A DNA stretch of 64,000 nucleotides from Apium graveolens (GCF_009905375.1 NC_133655.1:166990588-167054587), one strand, 5' to 3'; shown: positions 21,757-34,666, counted from the stretch's first letter. The notes: generated from the letters alone by a model not told the origin. Translations and numbers: made by a program.

Positions 21757-23686
21757 CATGATTTCATAGCAAGGTTGGATGCTAGACTTCCTGGAACCAC
21801 CATGATTGAGATAGCTCAGAAGCTAAGGAAGGAGGCTGATCTCAATAGAAAGGTTGAGTCCATGGACTCTAGATTATCTGATGTGGAGAAGTTAATGGCC
21901 AAGATACTTGCTAATCAAGAAACTCAGACTGCTTTGCTCCAACAGTTGGTGGCTGCTCAACTCCCTTCCACTCTTCAACTTGATGCTAACAAAAAGGGGG
22001 AGAAAGGCTCATCTAGTGAGGGGGAGAAACAGCTCAACATACAAGTCAACAAGGTAATTGTGCCAACAATTTCTTTCACATTGCCACCAACCATGGACAA
22101 TATTGACATCATAAATCTGCCAGCAGCAAAACTGGAAACAAATGACAAACTGCTAAAGATTGATGTAGCAGTAGCTGAGAAGGAGTTAAAAGAAAAATGG
22201 AGGAAAATAGATGCAAAAATTTAACAGAAACTTGGACCAATTCAGAAACCAAACAAAGTCTTCAATCATCACTCTCTAGTCAAGCACACCTATGTGAATG
22301 AAATGAGTTTGAATTATCTGGAAAAATGTCAAACATCTTGCATCAAATCTCCAAAAGTAAAGCTGATCATGAAGCCTAAAAGAAACTACCCAAAGTTTTC
22401 AGACAAAAATCCTATGGATATTGTGTATGAAACAGCTAGGCTAGATGAGAAGAAGCTGTTGGCTAGGTCAATTGCATTTTTCAAGGATCCAGCTGATTCA
22501 TCACTTAAAAGAAGGATCGCCAAGATTTATAGAAATGGTAAAGAAATATGTGTGGTGGCTGGACACCCTCAGTTTTTAGAAACTAAAAAGGAAGAGAAGG
22601 AAAGAATCAGGCAAGAAAAGAAGCAAGTTGCCTTAGATGCTGAGAAGCTCAAATAAAAGAAAGAGCAAGCTCCTATCTTGGCCAAACTTCAAGCTGTAAA
22701 GACTACAACTGAGATTTCTGCACAACCATCTATAATAGCTGAACCTCAAGATCAAAAAGTGCAAGATGAACCACAACAATAAAGGAGATTCAGATACAAG
22801 CTCCACTCTAAAAGAAAATTGGACTTCAGTGATGAGGAAATGGAAGACTACATTCCCAAAAAGTCTATAACTTCAACTAAGATATCAAAACCCTTAATGG
22901 TATTTGAAGAATTCAAAGTGGTGGATCGAACAAGGAATATTCATGGTGAGCCCATAATTCCAAAGGATGAGCCAGTAGACTGGCATAGCTTACCAATTCC
23001 TGAACTAAATTTTCCAATCTTCAACTAGCCAAAGAAGACAAAGACCAGAGCAAGCAAGAAAGTGAAGCCTATGACTCTCAGATCCAAGACCCTAACCAAA
23101 TCTCAATCCATAGTCAATAAGGGAGATTTGTTATAGATCTGTGACATCAAGGAGTTCTCTAACATAAACCTCTACTTAGATGAATTGGAAGAAGTAAGAG
23201 GGATTAATGCTCACAGACATCTTCCTGAAAGGCTGGTGTTTAAATAAAAGGGAGGAAAAGAGATAATATGGCCACTTCACAGGACTCTTCTAGAGAGCCA
23301 ATATGTTCTAATAAAGATTTACTCATCTTTCAAAAAGAACTTTGGATATAATGTGACTGCAAGGAGATTAGTTCTAAAGAAGATTGAGGAGAAGAGGAGT
23401 AATAAAGCTAAAGATGCACTACCAAAAACTCTGTCAATTCCCTTCACTGGAAAGAGAGTGCATTTGAGGCCTTATTGGCTGATGGAATTCAGGGATGAAA
23501 AGGGAGTAAGAAGATTCTTCATATTGGAGGACCAGTTGAGTATCTGTACAATGAGACTCTACTGGAAATGCAAGAACTGCTAGATCTCTCAGAAGCTGAT
23601 GAACTTGAGTTCCATAGACAACTCCAAAATCAGATAAAAGAGAACAACACGAGGCTTGGGAAGAAATCCAGACAATCAGGGAAATA
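21757..23686 (+). pseudogene. Sirevirus env-like ORF, C-terminal half (Sire-1)
   Basis: One frame throughout with nonsense breaks only: about 22222, 22654, about 22780, 23026, about 23135 and 23246. Visible features are a leucine/glutamine coiled coil (about 21800-21960), a KKGEKGSSSEGEK basic-acidic linker, a second coiled stretch (ELKEKWRKIDAKI), and a strongly charged K/E-rich helix (about 22590-22670). It matches 46322-48253 of Sire-2 closely, including two of the stops. No obvious transmembrane segment in this half. Function unknown; it is placed after pol, as in other Sireviruses. Confidence 0.75.
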
Positions 23687-23884
23687 GACTTATATGCTCA
23701 GACTAGAGGAGCACCTTGATAATGATTGTGAGCAACTTTTTTGTATACTTTGCTCTGTTCAATTTTCAGTAAATATTGTAGCACTTATCAGTTTTATCTA
23801 CTATTTTTATTCTGTATCTTTTGGATGTTTCGTTATCATCAAGTTTCTCTTAATTTATGCCTACAATTTCAGTAGACATAAATT

Positions 23885-23893
23885 GGGGGAGAT
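23885..23893 (+). promoter_or_regulatory. Polypurine tract, Sire-1
   Basis: GGGGGAGAT immediately before TGTTAGGAAT. This shows that the LTR at 23894 was made as a 3' LTR of the upstream copy. Confidence 0.85.
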
Positions 23894-24925
23894 TGTTAGG
23901 AATATGTTGTGAACTTGATGATAAATTAATCAAAACACATTAGGAGATTTAACTTATTGAATTTTGTAGCACTCGACGGATGATCAAATATAGTCCCGAC
24001 GAATGATTTAATATAGTCCCGACGGATGACAATTCGACATCCACCGGGTAAGTAGCTAATGTAACAAATAAGTATTGTAGCATATTTCTGCAAACAACTT
24101 TGTGTAGATTCTGTAGGAGCATATGAGTCATGTTGACTACTAGTGGATGTGCAGAATAAGTTGATTAATTGTAAATATGAGATGTCTTGGAATTTTGTAT
24201 AAGTTAAACGGTGTCAAGTGACAAATAGCTACCCGATGGATGATCAACAAAGCTACCCGACGGATGATCAATAAAGCTACCCGACGGATGACAAACATGT
24301 ACCAAACGAATGATCAAATTCAAATATCTGTTGACAGTGACAACACAGTCACATGCGTTGGGTGTTTGCAAAAGGAATGTGGAAGCCTGTTAAGCAGGAA
24401 TTTGAGAATAAGGAAGCATTACCATTTCCATGCTATTATGAAGTTATTCAAAGATGCTGTAATAGAGTAGTGAAGCAGCATGGAGTTATACTAGATATGT
24501 TTTGTTTTATTATCTTGTCTTATTGTTATGTAAACTTGGTGATATATAAACCAAGTGTAGCTAGTAGAACAATTAACTAAGCACACACATTTTTAGAGAA
24601 ACATTTTTAAGTTGTATTCTGTAGCATTTCTCTATAAGTTTAGTTGTTCTACTTGTAAGCAGCTATGAGCTATTCAAGCCTCACAGGGTTTTCATTCGAT
24701 AAATATATATCTCTGGTGGATACTTTCAAATCCACCAGAAAGTTTAAAAATCTTGTGTTTTTATTACTTTATGTGTTGATTTATATAACTACTTCATTCC
24801 GCAATCTGAAAATCAAACACTTATATATCTGTCGAGTTGGAACTGTTTTAAAATCTTGAAAAAGTAGCCAGAATTACATTCAACCCCCCCTTCTGTAATT
24901 CTTGTTGTATTGTTATGGAATAACA
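23894..24925 (+). mobile_element. Sirevirus LTR shared by Sire-1 and Sire-2
   Basis: 1032 bp with terminal TGTTA...TAACA. A polypurine tract lies directly upstream and a primer site directly downstream, so it is at once the 3' LTR of one copy and the 5' LTR of the next. TATATAAA at 24543-24550 is a candidate TATA box. It carries eight or so copies of the CCCGACGGATGA motif, four of them in a 24-bp tandem array (24231-24313). Confidence 0.9.
24231..24313. repeat. 24-bp tandem array in Sirevirus LTR
   Basis: Units begin at 24231, 24255, 24279 and 24301; the consensus start is ACCCGACGGATGATCAA followed by AAAGCT. The last unit is diverged (ACCAAACGAATGATC). Confidence 0.85.
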
Positions 24926-24927
24926 AT

Positions 24928-24940
24928 TGGTATCAGAGCA
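24928..24940 (+). promoter_or_regulatory. Primer binding site (tRNA-iMet type), Sire-2
   Basis: TGGTATCAGAGCA, two bases after the LTR end. Confidence 0.9.
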
Positions 24941-24985
24941 AGCTCTTGAAGTACAAATAATGTAAAGATCACAACAAACAGCAAG

Positions 24986-27267
24986 ATGAACAAGAAGGAT
25001 GTTGGAGTCAAAATTCCATTTCTGGACAAAGACAATTATCACCACTGGAAGGTGAAAATGCACCTACATCTTCTTTTCCAAGATGAGGCCTATGTGGATT
25101 GCATAGAGAGAGGTCCTCATGTACCAATGAGAGATGCAACATGCAATGAGCCATTTGTTCCCAAGCCTAGGCATGAATGGTCAGATCCTGATATTGAGCA
25201 AGTCAGAAAAGACAAGAAGGCCATGAATATATTGTTCAATGGATTTGATGGTGATATGTTTGATAACATCATTAACCACAAAACAGCCAAAGAGGTTTGG
25301 GACACAATCCAGATTATTTGTGATGGTACTGAGCAAATAAGGGAGAATAAGATGCAGCTGCTAATTCAACAATATGAGCACTTCTACTGTGAAGAAAGTG
25401 AGTCTCTCACTGACATTTTTAGTAGATTTCAAAAGCTACTAAATGCTCTGAATTTGCATGGAAGTGTCTATCAAACAAAAGACTCTAATCTCAAGTTCCT
25501 TATATCTCTTCCAAAAGAGTGGAAACCAATGATAGTCTCATTGAGAAATTCACAGGATTACAAAGAGTTTACTTTGGAAAGACTGTGTGGCATCCTTAAA
25601 ACTTATGAGCTTGAAATAGAGCAAGATGAGAGGATGGAGAAAGGAAGGAAGAAAGGAGGGTCCATAGTACTGGTTGCTGAGTTAGAGAAGGAGAAAGAGA
25701 TGAAGGTAGAAGTTGTTGAGTCTATATCAAAGGTCTGTGAAAGCAAGGGTAAAGGTCTAATAGCTGAAAATGAAGATCATTTGAGCCAAGATGACATGGA
25801 TGATATTGATGAACATCTAGAATTCCTATCCAGAAGATTTGACAAGGTCAAATTCAAAAAAAATTTGGAGCAGCCAAGCCAAGTAGAAACATGGTGGATA
25901 AATCCAAATTCAAATATTTCCAATATGGCTTGGCAGGGCATTTTGCAAGTGAATGTAGAAAGTCTGATTCTAGCAAGAAGAAGTTTGAGCCTGTTGATTA
26001 TAAACAGAAATACTTTGAGCCGCTCAAACAAAAGGAAAGGGCTTTCATCACACAGGAGAATAACTGGGCTGTGGATGGTTTGGATGAAGATGAAGAAATA
26101 AACTATGTCAATCTAGCCCTAATGGCCAAGTATGATGAAACAGAAACAAGTTCTTCAAGTAATCAGGTAATCACCACAAACCTAGCACATTTATCTAAAG
26201 ATGAGTGTAATGATGACATAAATGACATGACCACAGAATTATATCGCTTGCATGTTACACTTAAGTCCCTCACTAAGGAAAATGCTAAAATTAAAGAAAA
26301 CAATTTATTTTTAAGTGAGAGGAATAATGTGCTATAGTCTCAGTTTATTGAATTTGAAAAATTGAGAATTGAATGTAAGATTGCTAAGGATGAATTAACT
26401 GAGTCCTTGAAGAAAGAAGAGATTTTAAAGAAGCAGCTTGAACGAGAACATGAAGTGATTAAAGCATGGAAATCATCCAGAGATGTCCATGCTCAAATTA
26501 CTAAAGTTCAAGGTATTGAGTCCTTTTGTGATGCAGCCTGGAAAAAGAGTAAGGAGAAGATGGAATCCAACTTGGTTGAAGGATTGTTGACAGATGTGGA
26601 CTCGATGGATGATGAAAATCATCCGTCGGATAATCAAAAAGATTATCCGTCGAGTGATAAAGAGCCACATCCATCAGCTATGAGTAAACCTGTGAGCAAA
26701 GCTAAGCTTGCCAAGCTGAATGAGAAATATGGATCAGTTTCCAAAAACTTTATTCCGGGAGAATCAAGTCAAGTGAAGAAGGAGAAGAAAGTTAATATTG
26801 GTCATCTGTTCATCAAGCAATTGAATGAGAGATTAGAAAAGATTGAGGTTAAAACAGAAACTAAAAAGAAAAATAATAGAAATGGGAAAGTAGAAATTAA
26901 CAAGCATAACAACTACACACCAGATAAATATGCACCAAGAAAAATCCGTGTTAAGTGTGGTAGTGTTAATCACCTGTCTGTTAATTGCAAACTTGCCATG
27001 CCTACTCCTATGTTTGTGCCTCCCTATTTTCCCAACATGACTGCTATGCCTACCATGCCTATGAATGCTATGTCTACTCAGAATATGAATGCACAATTTG
27101 CTAATATGCCATTTGCACCTAATCCTTATTATACTGTATTTAGTATGCCACAAATGCCATTTAGCATGCCTTACTGGAATAACCTATTTGTAAACAACAT
27201 GTCTTTTCTTGTTAATCAAAATATGCATGATAATTCTGTTTTAATGACTGGTTTCAAAGATGACTAA
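24986..27267 (+). pseudogene. Sirevirus gag (Sire-2)
   Basis: ATG at 24986, 60 bases after the LTR. The first 290 codons are the Copia gag core (FLDKDNYHHWKVKM ... KEVWDTIQIICDGTEQI ... RFQKLLNAL). A frameshift lies at the A8 run 25856-25863; the remainder reads in another frame. Zinc knuckle 1 has lost its first two Cys (FQYGLAGHFASEC); knuckle 2 lacks the first (VKCGSVNHLSVNC). A stop is at 26335-26337. Two coiled-coil stretches (about 26220-26480) and a Met/Pro-rich tail (about 27000-27180) follow. The segment 26600-26678 is built from the CCGTCGGAT motif and gives repeated HPS/YPS tripeptides. A canonical gag end (GPKETW..) lies at about 27340 in the third frame. Confidence 0.85.
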
Positions 27268-27387
27268 GGATGAATCCGAAATTCCCAAGTCAAATAAAAT
27301 TAAACCTAAGAAACCAAAGAAGAAAGCTAACAAGGCAGGACCCAAGGAAACTTGGATACCAAAATCAACTTGATTTGGTTTTGATGT

Positions 27388-27880
27388 GTGCAGGAAAACA
27401 GAAAGAATCTTTGGTATCTGAATAGTGGTTATTCAAGGCACATGACTGGAGATTCTACCCTCCTCACAGAGTTCAAGGAAAGAGCTAGCCCAAGTATTAC
27501 TTTTGGAGATGACAAAAAGGGTTATACTGTGGGATATGGCTTGATTTCAAAAGACAATGTCATCATTGAAGAGGTTGCCCTATTGGATGGTTTCAAGCAT
27601 AATTTGCTGAGTATCAGCCAGCTTTATGATAAGGGTAATTCAGTAACTTTCAATTCAGAAGCCTATGTTGTGATAAACAAAAGGAACAACGAAGTGGTTC
27701 TCACTGGAGTGAGAAAAGGAAATGTGTATCTAGTTGACTTCAACTCATCTAATACAGAATCTGTCACTTGTCTTCTCAGTAAAGCAAGTCAAGATGAAAG
27801 TTGGCTATGGCACAAAAAATTGTCCCATCTAAACTTCAAGACCATGAATGAGCTTGTCAAGAAAGAGATTGTAAGAGGTA
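27388..27880 (+). pseudogene. Sire-2 protease and integrase N-terminus
   Basis: Open frame with the Copia protease motif in altered form: LNSGYSRHMTGD in place of the usual LDSGCSRHMTGD, so the catalytic Asp is Asn. Next come SITFGDDKKG and LLSISQL blocks and the integrase zinc-finger start (WLWHKKLSHLNFKTM). It is interrupted at 27880 by Angela-2 and resumes in register at 36369 after the AGGTA duplication. Confidence 0.88.
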
Positions 27881-29484
27881 TGAAGGGTTTTTAGCACATA
27901 AACGCAGTGAAAACGTAAATTTAAATCTTAAAAAAATTGAAACCCTCTGCAGGATCCATGAAAATAATATTTAATTCGTAGTTCAGTATATTTACCTTAA
28001 GAAGCTTTACATTAACGGAAAGATGGAGGTCTTTAATGGCGATCCAAAAATGTTGAACGGAGATCCTTAGCAGCTGCTCCTCAAGTGTGAAGCACTCCAC
28101 CGGTATCCACCAAGAAAACGATGTAATGAAGGAGGAGGAGATGGAGAGAATTAGGGTTTTGTAAATCTTTTTGGTTGAGGCAAAATTAGGGTCTATAATA
28201 GTATATTTATAGGCAAAATTTTCAGCTGAAAATTTTCCATTAAAATATTATTATTATTAACCCTTTATTATTCTCACTAATAATTAAAACACCTTTTAAT
28301 TATTAATTCTTTGTTATAAAATCTTTAGAAATAATTCTCTCACTTGATTTAATTTCTAAAAATTAAATTCTTAATTAATAATATTAAAAACATTTTCTTA
28401 ATTAATTTATAATCAATTAAATCTCATTTAATCAATTATTAAATTTGCCAATTAATTATTTATTTCATAAATAAATAATTATCAGCCATTATTAATTAAT
28501 TCCTCCACCATTAAATCATTCTCTTTTATGGTGTGACCCTGTAGGTTCAATATTAAGCCGGTAGTAGAAATAAATAATAATAAAACTATTTTATCATTAT
28601 TTATATAAATTTTCTAATTCATTAAATATGATTAATTAATTAATCATATTTATTCTACATCGTGAGGGATACTTCTCAGCATGTCGCGACTATCCGGATA
28701 ATACGAATTCACTGCTTAGAATACCAAGAACCTATTCAGTGAGTAGTTACCGTACAATCAATTCCTTCTACCCTGTAATGTCACGATTAAATACAAGGCA
28801 TGGAACTTGTGTCAAGCCTATCTTATTTAATCACATGCTTTCCCATTCACTATGCTTAGTTCTATTTAATGTAAATTAGAAACTCCTTTATAATTTCATT
28901 CACTCTGGCCAGAGATTCCTGAACTAGCATAAGTGGATCAGCATTGAACATTCTCTTCCTTCACTGGAAGGGGTAGATCCTTTATTGATCATACATTATC
29001 TTCGTGTACAAATTCCTATACCCAGTAGAGCCCTTATAATTGTCCCTTGAGACTAAGAACTAAATCAAAGCATAGTTCAGTGTACACAAGATGACTATGA
29101 TGACCTCAAGTCTAAGGATACTTGTACAACTATCACTATAGTGTCACCACACAAATGTCTATGAGAACAGACATCCTTCATAATGAAGCAAGCATAATAT
29201 GTACCGATCTTTGCGGATTATTAATTACCAGTTAGTAATTCTATGATCAGGAACTATTTAAGTTTAGAGTTATCATCTTTTAGGTCTCATTATTATGATC
29301 TCATCACAATCCATAAAAAGCTTTACTCTAAACTGTAGTATATCTTATTTAAACATTTAAATAGATAGAGCCCGCAATAAAAACAAAACAAGTCTTTTAT
29401 TAATATTAATGAAATCAAAACAGATTACATAAAAGTTATTCCTAAATCCTCATACATGATTGGACTTAGGATATATCTCTTTCA
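27881..29484 (-). mobile_element. Angela-2 3' LTR
   Basis: 1604 bp. It lacks about 100 bp present in the partner LTR (35932-36030 region), the gap lying at about 29140. The TATA box reads tatttata on the plus strand at 28204-28211. Confidence 0.9.
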
Positions 29485-29498
29485 ATCTCCCACTTGTA
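29485..29498 (-). promoter_or_regulatory. Polypurine tract, Angela-2
   Basis: On the minus strand CAAGTGGGAGAT precedes the 3' LTR, identical to Angela-1. Confidence 0.75.
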
Positions 29499-32400
29499 CT
29501 AAAGCCAATCACTCTGGTATCTAATACCCATCTTGTCTTTATGACGATCAAAGTAACTCAAAGAAAGTGGCTTTGTGAGTGGGTCTGCTACGTTGTTATG
29601 TGTGTCAACTCTCTTGACGTTGACATCTCCTCTTTCAACAATCTCCCTAATCAAATGAAAGCGCCGCAGGACATGTTTGGAATTTCTATGAGACCTAGGT
29701 TCCTTGGCTTGTGCTATTGCTGCGTTGTTATCACAATACAACACAATAGGCTCTTCAACGCTAGGAACAACTCCCAACTCAGAAACAAATTTCCTCATCC
29801 AAACGGCTTCTTTTGCAGCCTCACTTGCAACTATATATTCTGCTTCCGCTGTGGAGTTCAGCCGTTGTAGACTGTTTGGAACTCTTCCAACTAATCGCAC
29901 CACCATTCAAAGTAAACACGTACCCTGACATGGATTTGCTATCACTTTCTGATTGAAAACTAGAGTCAGTTTAACCCTCTATTTTCAACTCAGATTCACC
30001 ACCAAAAACAAAAAAAATGTACTGAGTCCTTCGCAAGTACTTAAGGATGTTTTTCACTGTTTTCCAGTGGTCTTCACCTGGATTGGACTGATATCTGCTC
30101 GTCACACTAATTGAATAAGCAACATCAGTCCTTGTACACAACATCGCGTACATGATAGATCCTATTGCTGAAGCATAAGGAATCTTACTCATATGCTCTC
30201 TTTCCTCAGGTGTCTTAGGAGACATTTTTTCGGAAAGGGACACTCCATGGCTCATCGGTATGAGACCTCTTTTGGAGTTTTCCATGCTAAACCTTTTAAG
30301 CACTTTCTGGATGTATGTACCCTGGGTAAGACCTATCATTCTTCTAGATCTATCTCTATAGATCTTCATACCGAGAATGTAGGATGCTTTTCCCAAGTCC
30401 TTCATGGTGAAGTTCTTTGATAGCCATACTTTGACTAATTGTAGCATCGGTATATCATTTCCTATAAGAAGTATGTTATCCACATACAATACAAGAAATG
30501 TTACCGCGCTCCCACTAACCTTCTTCTAGACACATGGTTCATCTATGTTTTTGATAAAACCAAACTCTTTGATTGTCTCATCAAAACGGATGTTCCATCT
30601 ACGAGAAGCTTGCCTTAAACCATATATAGTTCGCAGCAGCTTACACACTAGGTGTTCATTTCCCTTGGAAAGAAAACCCTCTGGCTGTGTCATATACACT
30701 TCCTCATCAAGTTCCCCATTGAGGAAGGCCATTTTCACGTCCATTTGCCAAATCTCATAGTCATAGTAAGCAGCAATCGCAAGAAAAATCCGAATTGATT
30801 TTAACATGGCTACAGGCAAAAAAGTTTCATCAAAGTCAATCCCTTGCCTTTGTTTGAATCCTTTTGCCACGAGCCTGGCCTTATAGGTCTCCACCTGGCC
30901 ATCTGCTCCAATCTTTATTTTGTATACCCACTTGCACACAATAGTCTTAACACCTTCAGGCGCCTCAACCAGAGTCAATACTTGGTTGGTATACATAGAT
31001 TCCATTTCGGATTTCATGGCACTATGCCATTTCTCTGAGTCAACACTACTCATAGCCTCATTATAGGTCACAGGGTCGTCATTATCAATGATTGACAACT
31101 CATTGTCATTCTCAATGACAAGGCCATAATACCTCTCAGGTTGGAGAGACACTCTCCCTGTCCTACGAATGGGCTATTCCACAGAAGGTTGTTCAGTCTG
31201 AACAGGGGTTTCCACTTGATCCGTAGTAGTTTGTGCTTCTTGAACTTCATCAAGTTCAATTTTGCTCCCACTATTTTCTTCAAGGATAAACTTATTTTCC
31301 AAGAAGGTAGCATATCTGGAGATAAACACCCGATGATCGGTGTAAAAGTAATACCCCAAAGTCTCTTTAGGATATCCCACAAAATTACATTTTATGGATC
31401 GAGATTCCAGCTTATTTGGGTCAACTTTCTTGACATAAGCTGGACATCCCCAAATCTTAACGTGTTTAAGACTCAGTTTCCTTTCTTTCCATATCTCATA
31501 TGGTGTTTAAGGAACAGATTTGGAAGGCACCTTATTCAGTAAATATGCTGAGGTTTCCAATGCATAACCCCATAGGAATACTGGAAGATTCGCATAACTC
31601 ATCATGGACCGAACCATGTCTAACAAAGTTTGATTTCTCCTTTCAGATACCCCATTTAACTGTGGAGTATATGGAGGAGTCCACTGGGAGACTATACCAT
31701 TTTCTTTGAGATAATCTAGAAACTCTCCATTCAAGTATTCATCACCTCGATCTGATCGAAGAGTTATAATACTGTGTTTGGTTTTTTTCTCCACTTCATG
31801 TTTAAATTCTTTGAACTTTTCAAAGGCTTCAGACTTGTGTTTCATCAAATACACATATCTGAATCTAGATCTATCATCTATGAAAGTAATGAAGTACGAA
31901 AATCCACCCATGGCTTGCGTAGACATTGGTCCACATACATCTGTGTGTACCAATCCTAGCAAATCTGCAGCCCTCTCTCCATGTCCACTAAATGGAGATT
32001 TGGTCATTTTACCCAATAGACTAGACTCACATGTAGGATTTGATTCAAAATCAAAGGGGTCAAGTAACCCTTCCTTATGCAATGTCCACAGTCTATTTTC
32101 ACTAATATGACCTAGCCTACAGTGCCATAAATAGGTCAGATTTTCATCATCTCATTTTATTTTATTAGTTTGTTCAATCTGAAGTAAATCATGCTCTACG
32201 TCACATACATACAGACCATTATTTAAAATGCCACGTCCAAAAAGAACATTTTCTCTAAGGATAGAACATTCATTATTCTTAATAATAAATGAAAAACCAT
32301 CCACATCCAACATAGGATTAGAAACAATATTCCTCACAATAGAGGGAACGTAATAACAATTATTCAAAATAATAGTCTTGCCCGTAGGCATATGTAAACT

Positions 32401-32756
32401 AAATGATCCTACAGATATGGCCGCAACCCTTGCTTCATTGCCCATACGTAGAATCACCTCATCTTTTTCAAGAGTCCTACTTCCCTTTATTCTTTGCAAC
32501 GAATTGCAAATATGAGAACCACAGGCGGTATCTAATACCCAAGTAGAATTTGACCTAGTGACATATTAACTTCGATCATGAACATGCCTGAATCAGAAGC
32601 GGTAGTCTTACTACCCTTCTTCTTCAATTATGCAAGGTAAACCTTGTAGTTCCTCTTCCAGTGCCCCAACTTGTTACAGTGAAAACAAACAGCTAAATTA
32701 GGACCAGTCAACTTGTGAGCATCTAGTATGCTCCGGAGTGATAGTGCAGAAGACAT
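29499..32756 (-). pseudogene. Angela-2 gag relic plus pol
   Basis: Minus strand from an ATG at 32754-32756. The first about 20 gag residues are followed at once by a better-kept zinc knuckle (CFHCNKLGHWKRN, last Cys changed to Tyr), then a stop and a frameshift before protease (about 32560-32640). Protease/GAG-pre-integrase: 32499-32152. Integrase: 32082-31507, with HTDVCGPM, RSDRGDEYL and SERRN, so the acidic triad is present. RT: 31152-29971, with a stop at 30524 and [11 protein letters not shown], where one Asp of the YVDD box is Asn. RNase H: 29906-29499 in a shifted frame. Dead by several independent changes. Confidence 0.88.
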
Positions 32757-34666
32757 GACGAATATAGTAAATCTGTAAATGATAAACACATAACAACACT
32801 TAGCAAATATTCAATTTCATTTTAAAATACTATATGAATCGGGTCTTTATTCATAAGTGTCTCCCGCTAGTTTATCTAATTTTTTTCAACCCCCTAAGTG
32901 AAAATTAAGCATTCATAATGCTAGTGGGAATAGGGATCCTACATTCCATCACACAACCTCGGTTGTGGCACGAAACGTCATGTGATGTTCAATAGGCAGA
33001 CAACTCTTGTCAATTACATCTTATGTTATTCCCTAATATAAGTTTAGCCTCTTGAATAATTGAGTCACGGCTGTGGCATGACAAACTCAATATTCTAAGT
33101 CAAGTCTAACCCAACATTTCGTACAATTGAATCAGTCTCCAACGACCCACGGCTGTAGCACATACCGACCTTTAGATTCTAATTCAATGTACACATCTCT
33201 ATGTAATAGACAAGTATTTCTTATTTCGAAATCAAAGCCCTCGGCTGTAGCATGAAACGACAATGATTTAAAAATAAGAACCACTTTCTACCATGTTGGA
33301 AGGCTATGACCGACACAAGCCCGTTGTGTCATTGGTCAATTACTACCTGATATTATTTAATTTTAGAGGGATTATATTAAGTTACAATCATACTCATATT
33401 ATAAAGAGATTTTTCCTTTTAAATTAAATATTTCAAATCAATAATCGATAATCAGATGATTCCCAGACCGGGTGGAGCATTGTCAAGAGGCGTCACTTAA
33501 TAACCCTTTCTTACAGATAGAAATCTGTTGTTGACAGAATCATCCTTTCTCTCAATATTGAAAATTCATATTCAATTACGTGTTTCATAAACACAAGAAT
33601 CTCATGATCGTATTCATAATATTTATTGTTAAGGCAAGAAACGATTCATATTCTAGATTTTCTAGAGCACGCCTTATATTGATTTAAGTTCACCTAAATC
33701 TATCATCGCATGGTAAACATAGGCATATATCTCATATATAAAATTAAATAAAAAAGTAAATGTAAAGTGCAATAAAATAAATGTGTTTGGTTATGGCCCC
33801 ATCCTATGTGATCTTTATCAAGCTCATGATAAATATCAAGGTCAATCTAATATGGTGATGGAAATAAATACAACTACTTATTACATAAGTCTTCTTCTTT
33901 GTTTAGACTTCTTGTATGCCTCGTCTTCTTCTTTGTATCACCTCCATTGGATAGCCTTCTTGAGTCTTCAATTACATTACATGATTGAAAGTAAAACTAA
34001 TCTAATGAACATACAAGAATAACTCGAGTTACATTCGAGATTTATGATTACAAACATTGACGATATGCAAGTCGTATTTAAAACCAAAACCAAAACCATT
34101 ACACTAAGGTCGAAAGGCCATAACCATCCACCATGCTCATACAACACATAAAAGCATGTTAAAACACATAATCTGATCTTAACATATCATATTATCCATG
34201 ATCTAATCATAAAAAGAAAATATGACAAAAATCATAAAAATCAGAATCAAATCAGAAAAACAAGAATCACTGTTTACGGGAAGTAAACGACGTCAAACAC
34301 CTTACAGATGAGTCGTTGATAGTTTTGCTATCAGTTTTGTTCAGACGCTCGTTTACCTATGGAATAGGGTATTCGTTTGCGTAAATCGGACACCAGACCC
34401 AGATTTCAGCAAATCTGCAGCAGCCAATTCAGAATCCGTATCTAATATGATTCTCATAATTAGAACAAACATAAATCATGTATATATCAGTACATATACA
34501 GATTACATAATCATCTTATGATTATACAACTCACATGAATATCATATATTCAAAACCATACATATATAAGCATATTATATCAACATCAAATCATTGCGAA
34601 TCACGTACATGCTCATATATCGAAAACAGTTAAATACATAAATGAATTAAAAACTTTTAGCAAGTA
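32757..34666 (-). other. Angela-2 leader (non-coding)
   Basis: 1.9 kb. The part nearest pol (32757-33720) matches the Angela-1 leader and holds four CACGGCTGTGGCACG-like repeats at 32958-32972, 33066-33080, 33148-33162 and 33240-33254. The distal part (33720-34666) is unrelated to Angela-1 and includes a segment (about 33780-34030) with no counterpart there. No credible ORF. Confidence 0.7.
32958..33254 (-). repeat. Four spaced 15-nt leader repeats, Angela-2
   Basis: CTCGGTTGTGGCACG, CACGGCTGTGGCATG, CACGGCTGTAGCACA, CTCGGCTGTAGCATG (plus-strand spelling). Same order and similar spacing as in Angela-1. Confidence 0.8.

Larger units (their letters stand above)
21747..24925 (+). mobile_element. 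Sire-1: 3' remnant of a Sirevirus
   Basis: Starts abruptly inside the env-like ORF (homologous to 46312 onward in Sire-2) and runs through the polypurine tract and a complete LTR (23894-24925). The left junction lies in a 10-bp microhomology (TGAAGTAAAA at 21747-21756, also at 46312-46321). 5' LTR, gag, pol and most of the env-like ORF are gone. The LTR is shared with Sire-2, which follows without a break. Confidence 0.85.

Noticed and set aside
23949..24131. Minus ORF in the Sirevirus LTR
   Set aside because: Short chance frame inside LTR sequence; not kept in the other LTR, which is deleted nearby.
24231..24313. 24-bp LTR repeats as a CRISPR or satellite array
   Set aside because: Only about four units, no spacers, and confined to the LTR; part of the dispersed Sirevirus motif.
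28001..29000. Non-coding RNA gene in the Angela LTRs because several copies are nearly identical
   Set aside because: The similarity is explained by four LTRs of one Copia family; no tRNA- or snRNA-like box was seen.
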